From: Streptomyces griseoluteus
GTDB taxonomy: Bacteria > Actinomycetota > Actinomycetes > Streptomycetales > Streptomycetaceae
Length of the DNA stretch: 64,000 bases
Direction: 5' to 3'
Assembly: GCF_004784465.1 (NCBI RefSeq)
Contig: NZ_SRRU01000005.1
Coordinates: 124,001-188,000 of the forward strand
This document shows, in pieces, positions 20,871 to 29,834 of the stretch (positions are counted from its first letter, which is position 1; each line of letters starts with the position of its first letter). A program made the position numbers and the translations under genes. The notes under the pieces were generated by a model that searched no databases, was not told where the DNA came from, and saw nothing but the letters and a program-made list of their open reading frames with translations.

Positions 20871-21028
20871 TTCACTCCTGTGCAGGGGGATCGATCAGCC
20901 TTCAAGCGTAGGCCCTGCCGGGTCGGGGGCGGGGCGCGCGGGTGCGGTCACTCTTTGTGATGACGTGATCGACGTTCGGCCGCTACCGTTGACCGCAGGC
21001 AGCAGGATCTCCGTTCATGGGAGGCACT

Positions 21029-21622
21029 ATGACCGCCGAGTCCGTAGAGCACCGTCCGCACTGGCCGGTGCCGCCCAAGGACGGCTACACCGTGGACGAC
21101 CTGTTCACACTGCCGGATCTCCCGCCGCACACAGAGCTGATCGACGGGAGCCTGGTTTTCGTGACCCCTCAACGGATCTTTCACTCCGACACGATCGACA
21201 TGCTGATCCAGGGCTTGCGCCGGACCGTGCCGTCGGAGCTGAAGGTCAAACGAGAGATCACCGTGGTCCTCGACCGGCGCAACGCCCCCGAGCCGGATCT
21301 CTGCGTCGTACGCGCCGAGTCCGTCACGGATCGCCGCCAGACGCGATTCGAGGCTGCCGACGTCCTGCTCGCCGTGGAGGTGGTCTCCCCGGACTCCGAG
21401 GCGCGGGACCGTGACACCAAGCCGCACAAGTACGCCGCGGCGGGTATTCCCCATTTCTGGCTGGTGGAGATGGCCGGCGAGGACGACCACCCCGTGGTGC
21501 AGGTGTACGAGCGCGGCCAGGCCACCGGAACGTACGCCCTGACCGGCATCCACCACGCACAGGTCAAGCTGACCGCGCCCTACGGGATCGACATCGACCT
21601 GACGGAGATCGACCGCCTCTGA
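21029..21622 (+). CDS. Uma2-family (DUF820) restriction-like endonuclease
   Basis: 197 residues from ATG 21029, with GGGAGG immediately upstream. It has the Uma2 layout: YTVDDLFTLPDLPPHTELIDGSLV at the N-terminus, then a PD-(D/E)xK core with PEPDLCVV and the run EVVSPDSEARDRDTKPHKYAAAGIPHFWLVE. Multiple copies are typical in Streptomyces and cyanobacteria; the cellular role is unknown. It is convergent with ispE, with a 3-base gap. Confidence 0.88.
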   Translation: MTAESVEHRPHWPVPPKDGYTVDDLFTLPDLPPHTELIDGSLVFVTPQRIFHSDTIDMLIQGLRRTVPSELKVKREITVVLDRRNAPEPDLCVVRAESVTDRRQTRFEAADVLLAVEVVSPDSEARDRDTKPHKYAAAGIPHFWLVEMAGEDDHPVVQVYERGQATGTYALTGIHHAQVKLTAPYGIDIDLTEIDRL

Positions 21623-21625
21623 GGC

Positions 21626-22519
21626 TCAGAGAACCGTCGCCCCCGGCACCGGCCCGGCCGCCGTGCGGGTGGTGCGGCAGGTGCCGGAGTCCTCGAGGGT
21701 CTGGGCGACCCGGGTCGCGGTGGCCGCGTCCGGGACCAGGAAGGCCGTCGTCGGGCCTGAGCCGGAGACCAGGGTGGCCAGGGCGCCTGCGGTGCGGCCC
21801 ATTTCCAGGGTGGCGGCCAGCTCCGGGTAGAGCGAGAGGGCGGCCGGCTGGAGGTCGTTGGTGAGGGCTGCTGCCAGGGCTTCCGGGTCGCCCTTCTCAA
21901 GGGCCGCCAGGAGGGCCGGGTCGGCCTCCGGGGCCGGGACGGCGTGGCCCTGCGTCAGGCGGTCGAACTCGCGGAACACCGCCGGAGTCGACAGACCCCG
22001 CTCGGCCATCGCGAACACCCAGTGGAAGGTGCCCCCGACCTCCAGCGGAGCCAGCTTCTCGCCGCGCCCGGTACCGAGCGCCGCGCCGCCGACCAGGCTG
22101 AAGGGGACGTCGCTGCCCAGCTCGGCGCAGATGTCGAGCAGCTCGGCACGCGTGGCGCCCGTACCCCACAGCGCGTCGCAGGCCACCAGCGCGCCCGCGC
22201 CGTCCGCGCTGCCGCCGGCCATGCCGCCCGCGACCGGGATGTCCTTGGCGATGTGGAGGTGCACGGCGGGCTCGACGCCCCGGCGTTCCGCGAGCGCCAG
22301 CGCGGCGCGAGCGGCCAGGTTGGTGCGGTCCAGGGGGACCGAGGCGGCGTCCGGCCCGGAGCAGGTGATGCGGAGCTCGTCGGCCGGGGTCACGGTGACC
22401 TCGTCGTGGAGGCCGACCGCGAGGAAGACGTTGGCCAGGTCGTGGAAGCCGTCGGGGCGGGCCGCGCCCACGCTGAGCTGGACGTTGACCTTGGCGGGGA
22501 CCCGTACCGTGACGCTCAC
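21626..22519 (-). CDS. ispE: 4-diphosphocytidyl-2-C-methyl-D-erythritol kinase
   Basis: GHMP kinase of the non-mevalonate isoprenoid pathway; phosphorylates CDP-ME. 297 residues, with the substrate motif [11 protein letters not shown] at the N-terminus, the ATP loop [18 protein letters not shown], and GSGPTTAFL near the C-terminus. GTG 22519 overlaps the rsmA stop (GTGA). The rsmA-ispE pair is conserved in actinobacteria. Confidence 0.95.
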   Translation of the reverse strand: MSVTVRVPAKVNVQLSVGAARPDGFHDLANVFLAVGLHDEVTVTPADELRITCSGPDAASVPLDRTNLAARAALALAERRGVEPAVHLHIAKDIPVAGGMAGGSADGAGALVACDALWGTGATRAELLDICAELGSDVPFSLVGGAALGTGRGEKLAPLEVGGTFHWVFAMAERGLSTPAVFREFDRLTQGHAVPAPEADPALLAALEKGDPEALAAALTNDLQPAALSLYPELAATLEMGRTAGALATLVSGSGPTTAFLVPDAATATRVAQTLEDSGTCRTTRTAAGPVPGATVL

Positions 22520-23385
22520 GCGCCCGCTCCCTTGTGCTCGGCGATCGCCGCGAACTCCTCGACCGTCAGCGCCTCGCCGCGCGCCTGCGGGGAGACCCCG
22601 GCGGCGACCAGCGCGGCCTCGGCGGCGGCGGCCGAACCGGCCCAGCCGGCGAGCGCGGCGCGCAGGGTCTTGCGGCGCTGGGCGAAGGCGGCGTCGACCA
22701 CGGCGAAGACCTCCGCGCGGGTGGCCGACGTCTTGACCGGCTCGGTGCGCCGGACCAGCGAGACCAGGCCGCTGTCCACGTTCGGCGCGGGCCAGAACAC
22801 GTTCCGCCCGATCGCCCCGGCCCGCTTGACCTCGGCGTACCAGTTGGCCTTGACCGAGGGCACGCCGTACACCTTGGAGCCGGGCGCGGCGGCGAGCCGG
22901 TCGGCGACCTCGGACTGGACCATCACCAGGGTGCGCTCGATGCTCGGGAAGGTGGCGAGCATGTGCAGCAGCACGGGGACGGCGACGTTGTAGGGCAGGT
23001 TGGCGACGAGCGCGGTCGGCGGCGGGCCGGGCAGCTCCTCGACGAGCATCGCGTCGGAGTGCACCAGCGCGAACCGGTCGGCGCGGTCGGGCATCCGGGC
23101 GGCGACGGTCGCGGGCAGCGCGGCGGCCAGCACGTCGTCGATCTCGACGGCGGTGACCCGGTCGGCCGCCTCCAGCAGGGCCAGGGTGAGGGAGCCGAGT
23201 CCCGGCCCGACCTCCACCACCACGTCGTCGGGGCGCACCCCGGCGGTGCGCACGATGCGGCGGACCGTGTTGGCGTCGATCACGAAGTTCTGGCCGCGCT
23301 GCTTGGTCGGCCGTACGCCGAGCACGGCCGCCAGTTCGCGGATGTCGGCGGGACCGAGGAGGGCGTCGGGGGTGGGGCTGCTCAC
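22516..23385 (-). CDS. rsmA: 16S rRNA adenine(1518/1519) dimethyltransferase
   Basis: Dimethylates two adjacent adenosines in the 3' hairpin of 16S rRNA during small-subunit assembly (KsgA). 289 residues from GTG 23385. SAM motif [18 protein letters not shown], the catalytic NLPYNVAVP, and the opening [11 protein letters not shown] typical of RsmA. It is coupled to ispE downstream and follows the Rpf gene. Confidence 0.95.
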   Translation of the reverse strand: MSSPTPDALLGPADIRELAAVLGVRPTKQRGQNFVIDANTVRRIVRTAGVRPDDVVVEVGPGLGSLTLALLEAADRVTAVEIDDVLAAALPATVAARMPDRADRFALVHSDAMLVEELPGPPPTALVANLPYNVAVPVLLHMLATFPSIERTLVMVQSEVADRLAAAPGSKVYGVPSVKANWYAEVKRAGAIGRNVFWPAPNVDSGLVSLVRRTEPVKTSATRAEVFAVVDAAFAQRRKTLRAALAGWAGSAAAAEAALVAAGVSPQARGEALTVEEFAAIAEHKGAGA

Positions 23386-23427
23386 GGGACTAAGGGTACG
23401 GGGCGGCACGGGCGCCGCCGCCCCGGC

Positions 23428-24723
23428 TCAGCCGCGCAGCCGCGCCCCGCAGTGCGGCCAGGGCGAGGTGCCGTGCCGCAGGTACAGGGTCCTGGCGCGC
23501 CGGGTCTGTTCCTCGGGCGGCGCGTCCTGGGGCCGTCCGCTGCCGCCGAGGCCGTGCCAGGTGGCGGTGTCGAACTGGTAGAGCCCGCCGTAGGTGCCCG
23601 ACGGGTCGACGGCGTCGGCCCGGCCGCCGGACTCGCAGACGGCGAGCGCGTGCCAGTTCAGGCGGTCCGCGCCGGAGGCGGCGGCCGGGCGGGCCTTGGT
23701 GCCGACCCGGACGAGCTGCCGGCGCGGCTCGCGGACGACCTCGGAGTGCTCGCGGCGGGGGCGCTGCCGGACGCCGTTGACGGTGCGCAGCAGGTAGGTG
23801 GTGCGCCGCAGCCCCGGCCGCCCGGCCTGGTCGACGACCTCGGTGCCCTTCGGCAGCGTGGGGTCCTCGGTGCGGCGCACGGCGTACGGGATCTCCTCGT
23901 CGCGCGTCTCGTGGGTGCCGGTGATCCGCAGCACGGTGACGGTCTGCCCGTCACGCGGGAAGGAGGTGCCGGGCACGGAGGTGGTGTCCTCGCCGTGCAG
24001 GGTGATCCCGGCCTCGCGCAGTGCCTCGGCGACGGTGGCCGCGTTGGTGCGCAGGGTACGGGCGCGGCCGTCCGCCATGACGGTGACGCTGCGCTCGGTA
24101 CGGACGTCCAGGGCGAGCCCGGCACGCCCGATGGGCAGCGAGCGGGACGCGGACAGGTACGCGCCCTCCGCCCGTACCCCGAGCTGCCTGAGCGCGCCGT
24201 CGACCGTGTCGGCGGTCGTCCACACCACGCGGCGCTCGCCGTCGATGGTGAGCCGGACCGGGAGGCCGTGGTGTACGGCGATCTCGTCGCCGTCGGCGAG
24301 CGGGGTGCCGGGGGCGGGCGCGACCACGTCGTGCGGGCCGACCCGGACGCCCTCCTCGGCGAGCAGGCCGGTGACGTCGTCGGCGAAGGTGTGCAGGGTG
24401 CGCGGGCGGCCGTCGACGGTCAGCTCGACCGCCTTGTCCTCGGCGACGAAGGCGGCGGTGCCCCCGGCGAGGAACGCGACGACGAGCGCCTGGGGCAGCA
24501 GCCGGCGCACCGGCGCCTCGGGCCGTTCGGCGGCCCGCCGTCTGCGCCCTGCCGGTCTCCCGCCCTGCTGTGCCTTACGGGGCGGGGGCACGGCCTCGCG
24601 GGCGGGCCGGTAGGTGTCGGGGCGCACGCCGTACGGCAGGGTCAGCGCGCTGTGCACCGACGGCACGGCCGGTTCGTCGCCGAGGGTGCCGTGGGGGCCG
24701 TACCGCTCGTACTGCTGGGTCAC
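23428..24723 (-). CDS. resuscitation-promoting factor (RpfB-like) with DUF348 and G5 domains
   Basis: About 431 residues from GTG 24723. A basic cytoplasmic leader and a membrane anchor (LLPQALVVAFLAGGTAAFV) are followed by three DUF348 repeats (KAVELTVDGRPRTLHT, LPVRLTIDGERRVVWT, RSVTVMADGRARTLRT), a G5 domain (EIPYAVRRTEDPTLPKG...VVDQAGRPG), and the catalytic Rpf transglycosylase domain (LNWHALAVCESGGRADAVD). It cleaves peptidoglycan to aid spore germination and growth. The promoter at 24765-24793 rules out starts further upstream such as 24807. Confidence 0.9.
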   Translation of the reverse strand: MTQQYERYGPHGTLGDEPAVPSVHSALTLPYGVRPDTYRPAREAVPPPRKAQQGGRPAGRRRRAAERPEAPVRRLLPQALVVAFLAGGTAAFVAEDKAVELTVDGRPRTLHTFADDVTGLLAEEGVRVGPHDVVAPAPGTPLADGDEIAVHHGLPVRLTIDGERRVVWTTADTVDGALRQLGVRAEGAYLSASRSLPIGRAGLALDVRTERSVTVMADGRARTLRTNAATVAEALREAGITLHGEDTTSVPGTSFPRDGQTVTVLRITGTHETRDEEIPYAVRRTEDPTLPKGTEVVDQAGRPGLRRTTYLLRTVNGVRQRPRREHSEVVREPRRQLVRVGTKARPAAASGADRLNWHALAVCESGGRADAVDPSGTYGGLYQFDTATWHGLGGSGRPQDAPPEEQTRRARTLYLRHGTSPWPHCGARLRG

Positions 24724-24764
24724 GCCGACACGCTCCAGGGGGCGTTGGCCGATCGGGCCCCCAG

Positions 24765-24793
24765 AACCTAGCGGAGCGGGCGTCACTCTCCAA
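24765..24793 (-). promoter_or_regulatory. rpf promoter
   Basis: On the minus strand TTGGAG (24788-24793), a 17-base spacer and TAGGTT (24765-24770). It gives a leader of about 35 bases to GTG 24723. Confidence 0.55.
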
Positions 24794-24855
24794 AGCGACG
24801 CGACCACTCAGGGTCATGACTCGAACTGGCGCCTCAGTGAAGCCCCGGCACGCCT

Positions 24856-25737
24856 TCAGTACCCGAAGACGCGCGCGGTGTTGGTGCCGAGGGCGGCGGC
24901 GAGGGTGTCCTCGTCGGTGCCGCGTACGGCGGCCATGGCGCGCACGGTGACCGGGATCAGGTACGGGGCGTTGGGGCGGCCCCGGTAGGGCGCGGGGGTG
25001 AGGAAGGGTGCGTCGGTCTCCACCAGGACCAGCTCCAGCGGGGCCACGGCCAGGGCGTCCCGGAGGTTCTGGGCGTTCTTGAAGGTGACGTTGCCGGCGA
25101 AGGACATGTAGTAGCCCTCGCGGGCGCAGATCTCGGCCATGTCGGCGTCGCCGGAGTAGCAGTGGAAGACGGTGCGCTCGGGGGCGCCCTCCTCCTTCAG
25201 CACGCGCAGCACGTCGGCGTGGGCGTCGCGGTCGTGGATGACCAGGGTCTTGCCGTGCCGCTTGGCGATCTCGATGTGGGCGCGGAAGGACCGCTCCTGC
25301 GCGTCCTTGCCCTCGGGGCCGGTGCGGAAGAAGTCGAGGCCGGTCTCGCCGACGCCCTTGACCTGCGGGAGCGCGGCGAGCCGGTCGATCTCGGCGAGCG
25401 CCTCGTCGAGCGCGGCGTCCCCGCCCGGCTGCCGCGCTCCTTGCCGGGACCACCCGTCGGGGTCACCGTGCACGATGCGCGGTGCCTCATTCGGGTGCAG
25501 GGCGACCGTCGCGTGGACGCGCTCGTGCGCGGCGGCCGTCTCAGCGGCCCAGCGGGAGCCCGCCAGGTCGCAGCCGACCTGCACGACCGTGGTCACGCCG
25601 ACCGACGCGGCCTTCGCCAGCCCCTCCTCGACGGTGCCGGACTGCATGTCGAGGTGGGTGTGCGAGTCGGCCACCTCGACGCCGAGGGGTGCGGGGAGCG
25701 GGGGCGGCGCGTTCTTGTCACCGGCGTTCGAAGGCAT
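24856..25737 (-). CDS. tatD: TatD-family metal-dependent hydrolase
   Basis: 293 residues of the TatD DNase family, a TIM barrel with two metal ions. Visible ligands are ADSHTHLDM (HxH), the Glu in GVGETGLDFF, IHDRDAH, FHCYSG and VETDAPFL. The N-terminus is somewhat extended by a Pro/Ala-rich stretch. Members act as 3'-5' exonucleases or D-amino-acyl-tRNA deacylases. It lies upstream of rpf-rsmA-ispE, the usual actinobacterial order. Confidence 0.93.
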   Translation of the reverse strand: MPSNAGDKNAPPPLPAPLGVEVADSHTHLDMQSGTVEEGLAKAASVGVTTVVQVGCDLAGSRWAAETAAAHERVHATVALHPNEAPRIVHGDPDGWSRQGARQPGGDAALDEALAEIDRLAALPQVKGVGETGLDFFRTGPEGKDAQERSFRAHIEIAKRHGKTLVIHDRDAHADVLRVLKEEGAPERTVFHCYSGDADMAEICAREGYYMSFAGNVTFKNAQNLRDALAVAPLELVLVETDAPFLTPAPYRGRPNAPYLIPVTVRAMAAVRGTDEDTLAAALGTNTARVFGY

Positions 25738-25762
25738 GCCCCGATCCTACGGAAGGGGCGCG

Positions 25763-26098
25763 CTAGCTCGCCCGGCGCTGGAAGGGATGCAGCAGGTCGG
25801 AGAGGTGCCAGTGGTGGGCCTCCGGCCCCGGCACCGGCTCCGGGACCGGTCGGCGCACGGAGGACACCTGTCCGGCGCGCATGATCCGTACGACGTGCCC
25901 GTCGCAGTTCTCGCACACCGGCCGGCTCAGCGGGGACGGCACGACGGCGCCCCCGACCACGTACCGGACGCACTCATGGCCCTCGGTGTCGGTGTGGTGC
26001 TCTATCGCGTACGACTGCTCCCAGCCGTGCCCGCAGCGCATACAGGCGAACGCGTACGACTCGTGAACGGCGGCGATCTGCCCGGCGACCTCACTCAT
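25763..26098 (-). CDS. zinc-ribbon-like hypothetical protein
   Basis: 111 residues from ATG 26098, with GGAG upstream (CAGGAGCTGGGC). Two CxxC pairs (CMRCGHGW and CENCDG) suggest one treble-clef or ribbon zinc site. Between them is a His/Glu-rich stretch, and the C-terminus is Pro-rich. I do not recognise a named family. It is in the same orientation as tatD, with a 25-base gap, so it may be the first gene of that operon. Confidence 0.8.
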   Translation of the reverse strand: MSEVAGQIAAVHESYAFACMRCGHGWEQSYAIEHHTDTEGHECVRYVVGGAVVPSPLSRPVCENCDGHVVRIMRAGQVSSVRRPVPEPVPGPEAHHWHLSDLLHPFQRRAS

Positions 26099-26343
26099 GC
26101 CCAGCTCCTGCGGTCCACTGGCGCCCCCGGTACGGAGGCGGGGGACGGTTCCCGCCCCTTCGACCAGTGGACGCCCGCTCCGCCCCGAACGCACGCGACC
26201 TGTCGAGTGTTGGACCCCCCTTGGCCGACCCTTGCCGAACCGCTCCGCCGAAGCCCCCGATCCCTTTGCCCACCCGACCCCCCGTTTGCCCACCCATGGG
26301 GCGCACCCCGGCATACGCGCCGCGCGGGGGGCGCGGGGCCCGC

Positions 26344-27192
26344 TCAGCCCGCCGAGCGCTTCGACGCCACCACCGCGTCGAAGACGACCCGCTTGGGGAG
26401 GCCGGCCTCGGCGGCGACCGCCGCGATCGCCTCCTTGCGGCGTTCGCCGGCGTCCTCGCGGATGCGGACGCGGCGGACGAGTTCACCGGCGTCGAGTTCC
26501 TCGGGGCCGGACTCGGGGGCGCCCTCGACGACGACGGTGATCTCGCCGCGTACGCCCTCGGCGGCCCAGGCGGCCAGGTCACCGAGGGGGCCGCGCTTGA
26601 CCTCCTCGTACGTCTTGGTCAGCTCGCGGCAGACGGCGGCCCGGCGGTCGGCGCCGAAGACCTCGGCCATCGCGGCGAGGGTGTCGTCCAGGCGGTGCGG
26701 GGCCTCGAAGTAGACGAGGGTGCGCCGCTCACCGGCGACCTCGCGCAGCCGGGACAGCCGCTCGCCGCCCTTGCGCGGCAGGAACCCCTCGAAGCAGAAC
26801 CGGTCCACCGGCAGCCCGGACAGCGCGAGCGCGGTGAGCACGGCGGACGGCCCCGGCACGGCGGTGACCTTGATGTCGTGCTCGACGGCGGCCGCGACCA
26901 GCCGGTAGCCGGGGTCGGAGACCGACGGCATCCCCGCGTCCGTGACGAGGAGCACCCGCGCGCCCCCGCGCAGCTCCTCCACCAGCTCGGGGGTGCGCGC
27001 GGACTCGTTGCCCTCGAAGTACGAGACCACCCGGCCGCCCGGCGTCACCCCGAGAGCCTGGGTGAGGCGGCGCAGCCGCCGGGTGTCCTCGGCGGCGATC
27101 ACGTCGGCCTCCGCCAGCTCCTTGGACAGCCGGGGCGGGGCGTCCGCGACGTCGCCGATGGGGGTACCTGCGAGGACAAGGGTTCCAGTCAC
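26344..27192 (-). CDS. rsmI: 16S rRNA (cytidine1402-2'-O)-methyltransferase
   Basis: 282 residues of the tetrapyrrole-methylase fold. TLVLAGTPIGDVADAP at the N-terminus, AEDTRR, LVTDAGMPSVSDPGYRL and PGPSAVLTALALSGLP are the family blocks. It methylates C1402 in the ribosomal P site together with RsmH. It is divergent from pmt, a common pairing in actinobacteria. Confidence 0.95.
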   Translation of the reverse strand: MTGTLVLAGTPIGDVADAPPRLSKELAEADVIAAEDTRRLRRLTQALGVTPGGRVVSYFEGNESARTPELVEELRGGARVLLVTDAGMPSVSDPGYRLVAAAVEHDIKVTAVPGPSAVLTALALSGLPVDRFCFEGFLPRKGGERLSRLREVAGERRTLVYFEAPHRLDDTLAAMAEVFGADRRAAVCRELTKTYEEVKRGPLGDLAAWAAEGVRGEITVVVEGAPESGPEELDAGELVRRVRIREDAGERRKEAIAAVAAEAGLPKRVVFDAVVASKRSAG

Positions 27193-27285
27193 GGGACCAT
27201 CCTCCCAGGGGCGCCGGGCGGCACGGAAAACGATCGCGTCCCAATCGGTACCGCGCTTGCACGGGACTCACACGGCACGTTTCCC

Positions 27286-27291
27286 TACCAT
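27286..27291 (+). promoter_or_regulatory. pmt -10 element
   Basis: TACCAT ends 7 bases before the pmt GTG at 27298, consistent with a leaderless mRNA. No well-spaced -35 is visible. Confidence 0.35.
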
Positions 27292-27297
27292 GGCGCG

Positions 27298-29049
27298 GTG
27301 ACCAGTACCGCGTCCTCCACGGACCTCCGGCAGGGCCAGGCGCCGCCCGACGACGAGCGGCCCTCCTGGCAGCGGCGGCTGCGCCGATTCGGCTACGTAC
27401 CTCCCGCGGGCGCCCCCGCGGCCGACGTACGGGACCGGCTCGTGCCGCCCTACGCGCAGCCCTCGCCGAGGGTGTGGCAGGTGCTGGGCTGCCCGCCGCA
27501 TCTGGCGGACCGGATCACCCGCTGGTCGGGCTGGGGCGGGCCGCTGCTGGTGACGCTGCTCGCGGGCCTGCTGCGGTTCTGGCACCTGGGCAGCCCGCGC
27601 GCGGTGATATTCGACGAGACGTACTACGCCAAGGACGCCTGGGCGCTGGTCCACCGGGGCTTCGAGGTCAACTGGGACAAGAACGCCAACGACGCGGTCC
27701 TCGCCACCCACGGCCACCTCGCCGTCCCCACGGACGCGGCGTACGTGGTGCACCCGCCGGTCGGCAAGTACGTGATCGGCCTCGGCGAGCTGATCTTCGG
27801 GTTCGACCCGTTCGGCTGGCGGTTCATGACCGCGCTGCTCGGCACGCTGAGCGTGCTGCTGCTGTGCCGGATCGGCCGCCGGATGTTCCGCTCGACGTTC
27901 CTCGGCTGCCTGGCGGGCGGGCTGATGGCGGTGGACGGCCTGCACTTCGTGATGAGCCGGACCGCGCTGCTGGACGGCGTGCTGATGTTCTTCGTGGTCG
28001 CCGCCTTCGGCTGCCTGGTGGTGGACCGGGACCGCGCGCGGGAGAGACTCGCCGCCGCGCTCCCGGTCGGCCCGGACGGCATCGCCCGCCCGGACGCGCG
28101 CATCGCCGACACCTTCCGCTTCGGGTGGCGCCCCTGGCGCTGGGGCGCGGGCGTGATGCTGGGCCTAGCCTTGGGCACCAAGTGGAACGGCCTGTACATC
28201 CTGGCCGCGTTCTGCCTGATGGCGGTGTTGTGGGACGTGGGCGCCCGCAAGGTCGCCGGCGCCCGGCACCCGTACGAGGCGGTGCTGAAGTACGACACCG
28301 GGTTCGCCTTCCTGGCGACGGTGCCGGTGGCGATCGCGGTGTACACCGCCTCCTGGACCGGCTGGATCCTCTCCCCCACCGACGGCACGGGCGGCTACTT
28401 CCGCAACTGGGCCGCGACCGACGGCCGGGGCGGCTCCTGGACCTTCCTGCCGGACTGGCTGCGCAGCCTGTGGCACTACGAGCACGAGGTCTACAACTTC
28501 CACGTCCACCTGTCGTCCCCGCACACCTACCAGTCCAACCCGTGGAGCTGGATCGTGCTGGGCCGCCCGGTCTCGTTCTTCTACGAGTCCCCCGGCCCCG
28601 GCTCCGCCGGCTGCCCGATCGGCACCACCGACAAGTGCGCCCGCGAGGTCCTCGCCCTCGGCACCCCGATGCTCTGGTGGGCGGGGTGCGCGGCGATCCT
28701 CTACGTCCTGTGGCGCTGGGCCTTCCGCCGCGACTGGCGCGCCGGCGCCATCGCCTGCGGCGTCGCCGCCGGATACCTCCCCTGGTTCATGTACCAGGAA
28801 CGCACGATCTTCCTCTTCTACGCGGTCGTCTTCGTCCCCTTCCTCTGCCTCGCGGTCGCCATGCTGGTCGGCGCGATCATCGGCCCCCCGCATTCCACCG
28901 ACACCCGCCGAGTGATCGGCGCCACCGCCGCCGGCGTCCTGGTCCTCCTGATCGCCTGGAACTTCATCTACTTCTGGCCCCTCTACACCGGCCAGGCCAT
29001 CCCCATCGGGTCCTGGCGGGGGCGGATGTGGCTGGACACGTGGGTGTAG
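27298..29049 (+). CDS. pmt: protein O-mannosyltransferase
   Basis: Transfers mannose from polyprenyl-phosphate mannose to Ser/Thr of exported proteins. 583 residues from GTG 27298; the frame stays open far upstream, but the N-terminus expected for actinobacterial Pmt (RLRRFGYVPP, DRLVPPYAQPSPRVW) starts here. GT39 features: the first-loop motif VIFDETYYAKDAW with the catalytic Asp-Glu, GTKWNGLY, and multiple membrane segments to the C-terminus. In S. coelicolor this gene glycosylates the phage receptor and cell-wall enzymes. Confidence 0.93.
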   Translation: MTSTASSTDLRQGQAPPDDERPSWQRRLRRFGYVPPAGAPAADVRDRLVPPYAQPSPRVWQVLGCPPHLADRITRWSGWGGPLLVTLLAGLLRFWHLGSPRAVIFDETYYAKDAWALVHRGFEVNWDKNANDAVLATHGHLAVPTDAAYVVHPPVGKYVIGLGELIFGFDPFGWRFMTALLGTLSVLLLCRIGRRMFRSTFLGCLAGGLMAVDGLHFVMSRTALLDGVLMFFVVAAFGCLVVDRDRARERLAAALPVGPDGIARPDARIADTFRFGWRPWRWGAGVMLGLALGTKWNGLYILAAFCLMAVLWDVGARKVAGARHPYEAVLKYDTGFAFLATVPVAIAVYTASWTGWILSPTDGTGGYFRNWAATDGRGGSWTFLPDWLRSLWHYEHEVYNFHVHLSSPHTYQSNPWSWIVLGRPVSFFYESPGPGSAGCPIGTTDKCAREVLALGTPMLWWAGCAAILYVLWRWAFRRDWRAGAIACGVAAGYLPWFMYQERTIFLFYAVVFVPFLCLAVAMLVGAIIGPPHSTDTRRVIGATAAGVLVLLIAWNFIYFWPLYTGQAIPIGSWRGRMWLDTWV

Positions 29050-29064
29050 CTGGGCAGACACGCT

Positions 29065-29095
29065 ACGAGGGCACGGCCGCCGGCCGTGCCCTCGT
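29065..29095 (+). terminator. pmt terminator hairpin
   Basis: 13-bp perfect stem (ACGAGGGCACGGC / GCCGTGCCCTCGT) with a 5-base loop, 16 bases after the pmt stop. Confidence 0.85.
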
Positions 29096-29356
29096 GGTCG
29101 TTGTTGGTCATTGACGGTCAGTGCTGGCCGCCCTCGCACGGCCCAGGCACGGCCCAGAGGTGGCCCGTGGCAGATTTACAGCGGGCTCAGTCGTGGGCGG
29201 CCGGTCAGCTGGACGTGGCGGACGTGCCCGCGGCTGAGGTGGTCCGGATCCTGGTGGAGATCCTGACCAGCAATCCGGAGGATGTGGAGATGGCCCGGCC
29301 GGTGGTGCGGGCGGTCATGGAGAGCTGCGGGCCCGGCAGCAGTAGGCACAAACAGC

Positions 29357-29389
29357 AGCGCCCCCGCCGACTGCCACGGCGGGGGCGCT
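29357..29389. terminator. terminator hairpin at the edge of the accessory patch
   Basis: 13-bp perfect stem (AGCGCCCCCGCCG / CGGCGGGGGCGCT), 7-base loop. It may terminate the minus-strand toxin-like pair ending at 29495. Confidence 0.8.
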
Positions 29390-29494
29390 CGGGTGTCCGG
29401 GGGTGGTCAGTGAGCTCTTTCCAACCTGTCGGGCCAGGCCGTCCTCACCCTGCATCTGGCAAGCTCAGCCCGATGATGGAAAAGCCTCACTCCC

Positions 29495-29824
29495 TCAGTC
29501 CAGTCTTTTCCCCATGCGCGCTGAGAACTTCTCGGTGTCCTTTGTGTGCCACCACTCGAACAGGTGGGTTCGCACAAGCATCCCGAGGTAATTCAGGCTC
29601 TCTTCGGAGAGGTCTCCGCTCACCAAACTCGCTTCATAACCCTGGTAGTCAAGCGAGACTTCCCAGAGTTGCCCTGAGACGCTGACCTGGATTTCCAGAA
29701 GCAATTTAGGGAAGACAGACATCACCTTCACCTCAAGGACTTCAAGAGAGGTTCCTCCTCCCTCGCTCTGCAGTCCTGAAAGCCTTTGGGCGAGCGCTTC
29801 CCTTACTTGCTCCGGGGTGGCCAT
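29495..29824 (-). CDS. small acidic cytoplasmic protein, candidate immunity protein
   Basis: 109 residues from ATG 29824, with GAGAGGA upstream. No signal peptide and no membrane segment. Acidic residues outnumber basic ones (about 16 to 10). The middle alternates beta-like strands (LEVLEVKVMSVFPKLLLEIQVSVSG, LWEVSLDYQGYEASLV); the end is helical with a Trp pair (HLFEWWHTKD). It begins 10 bases after the stop of the secreted-protein gene, so the two are one transcript. Size, charge and position fit an immunity protein for its neighbour, but this is inference; I recognise no family. Confidence 0.7.
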   Translation of the reverse strand: MATPEQVREALAQRLSGLQSEGGGTSLEVLEVKVMSVFPKLLLEIQVSVSGQLWEVSLDYQGYEASLVSGDLSEESLNYLGMLVRTHLFEWWHTKDTEKFSARMGKRLD

Positions 29825-29834
29825 ATGGGTCCTC

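Larger units (their letters stand above)
29050..29494. other. gene-poor stretch with two strong hairpins and a doubtful ORF
   Basis: 445 bases after pmt. Two perfect hairpins lie at 29065-29095 and 29357-29389. Between them an open frame from GTG 29167 encodes VADLQRAQSWAAGQ...VVRAVMESC and includes a TTA codon (29176-29178). The frame has no stop before about 29685 and runs through the second hairpin and antisense to the next gene, so only the first 60 or so codons could be real. It is probably a gene remnant or chance; I assign no function. Confidence 0.35.

Noticed and set aside
21029..21622. Uma2-type nuclease as part of a defence island
   Set aside because: Neighbours are housekeeping genes (an ABC-F ATPase and ispE), and Uma2 proteins are scattered singly in Streptomyces; no defence context is visible.
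26167..27297. Open frame extending pmt far upstream
   Set aside because: This part is antisense to rsmI; homologous Pmt proteins begin near GTG 27298.
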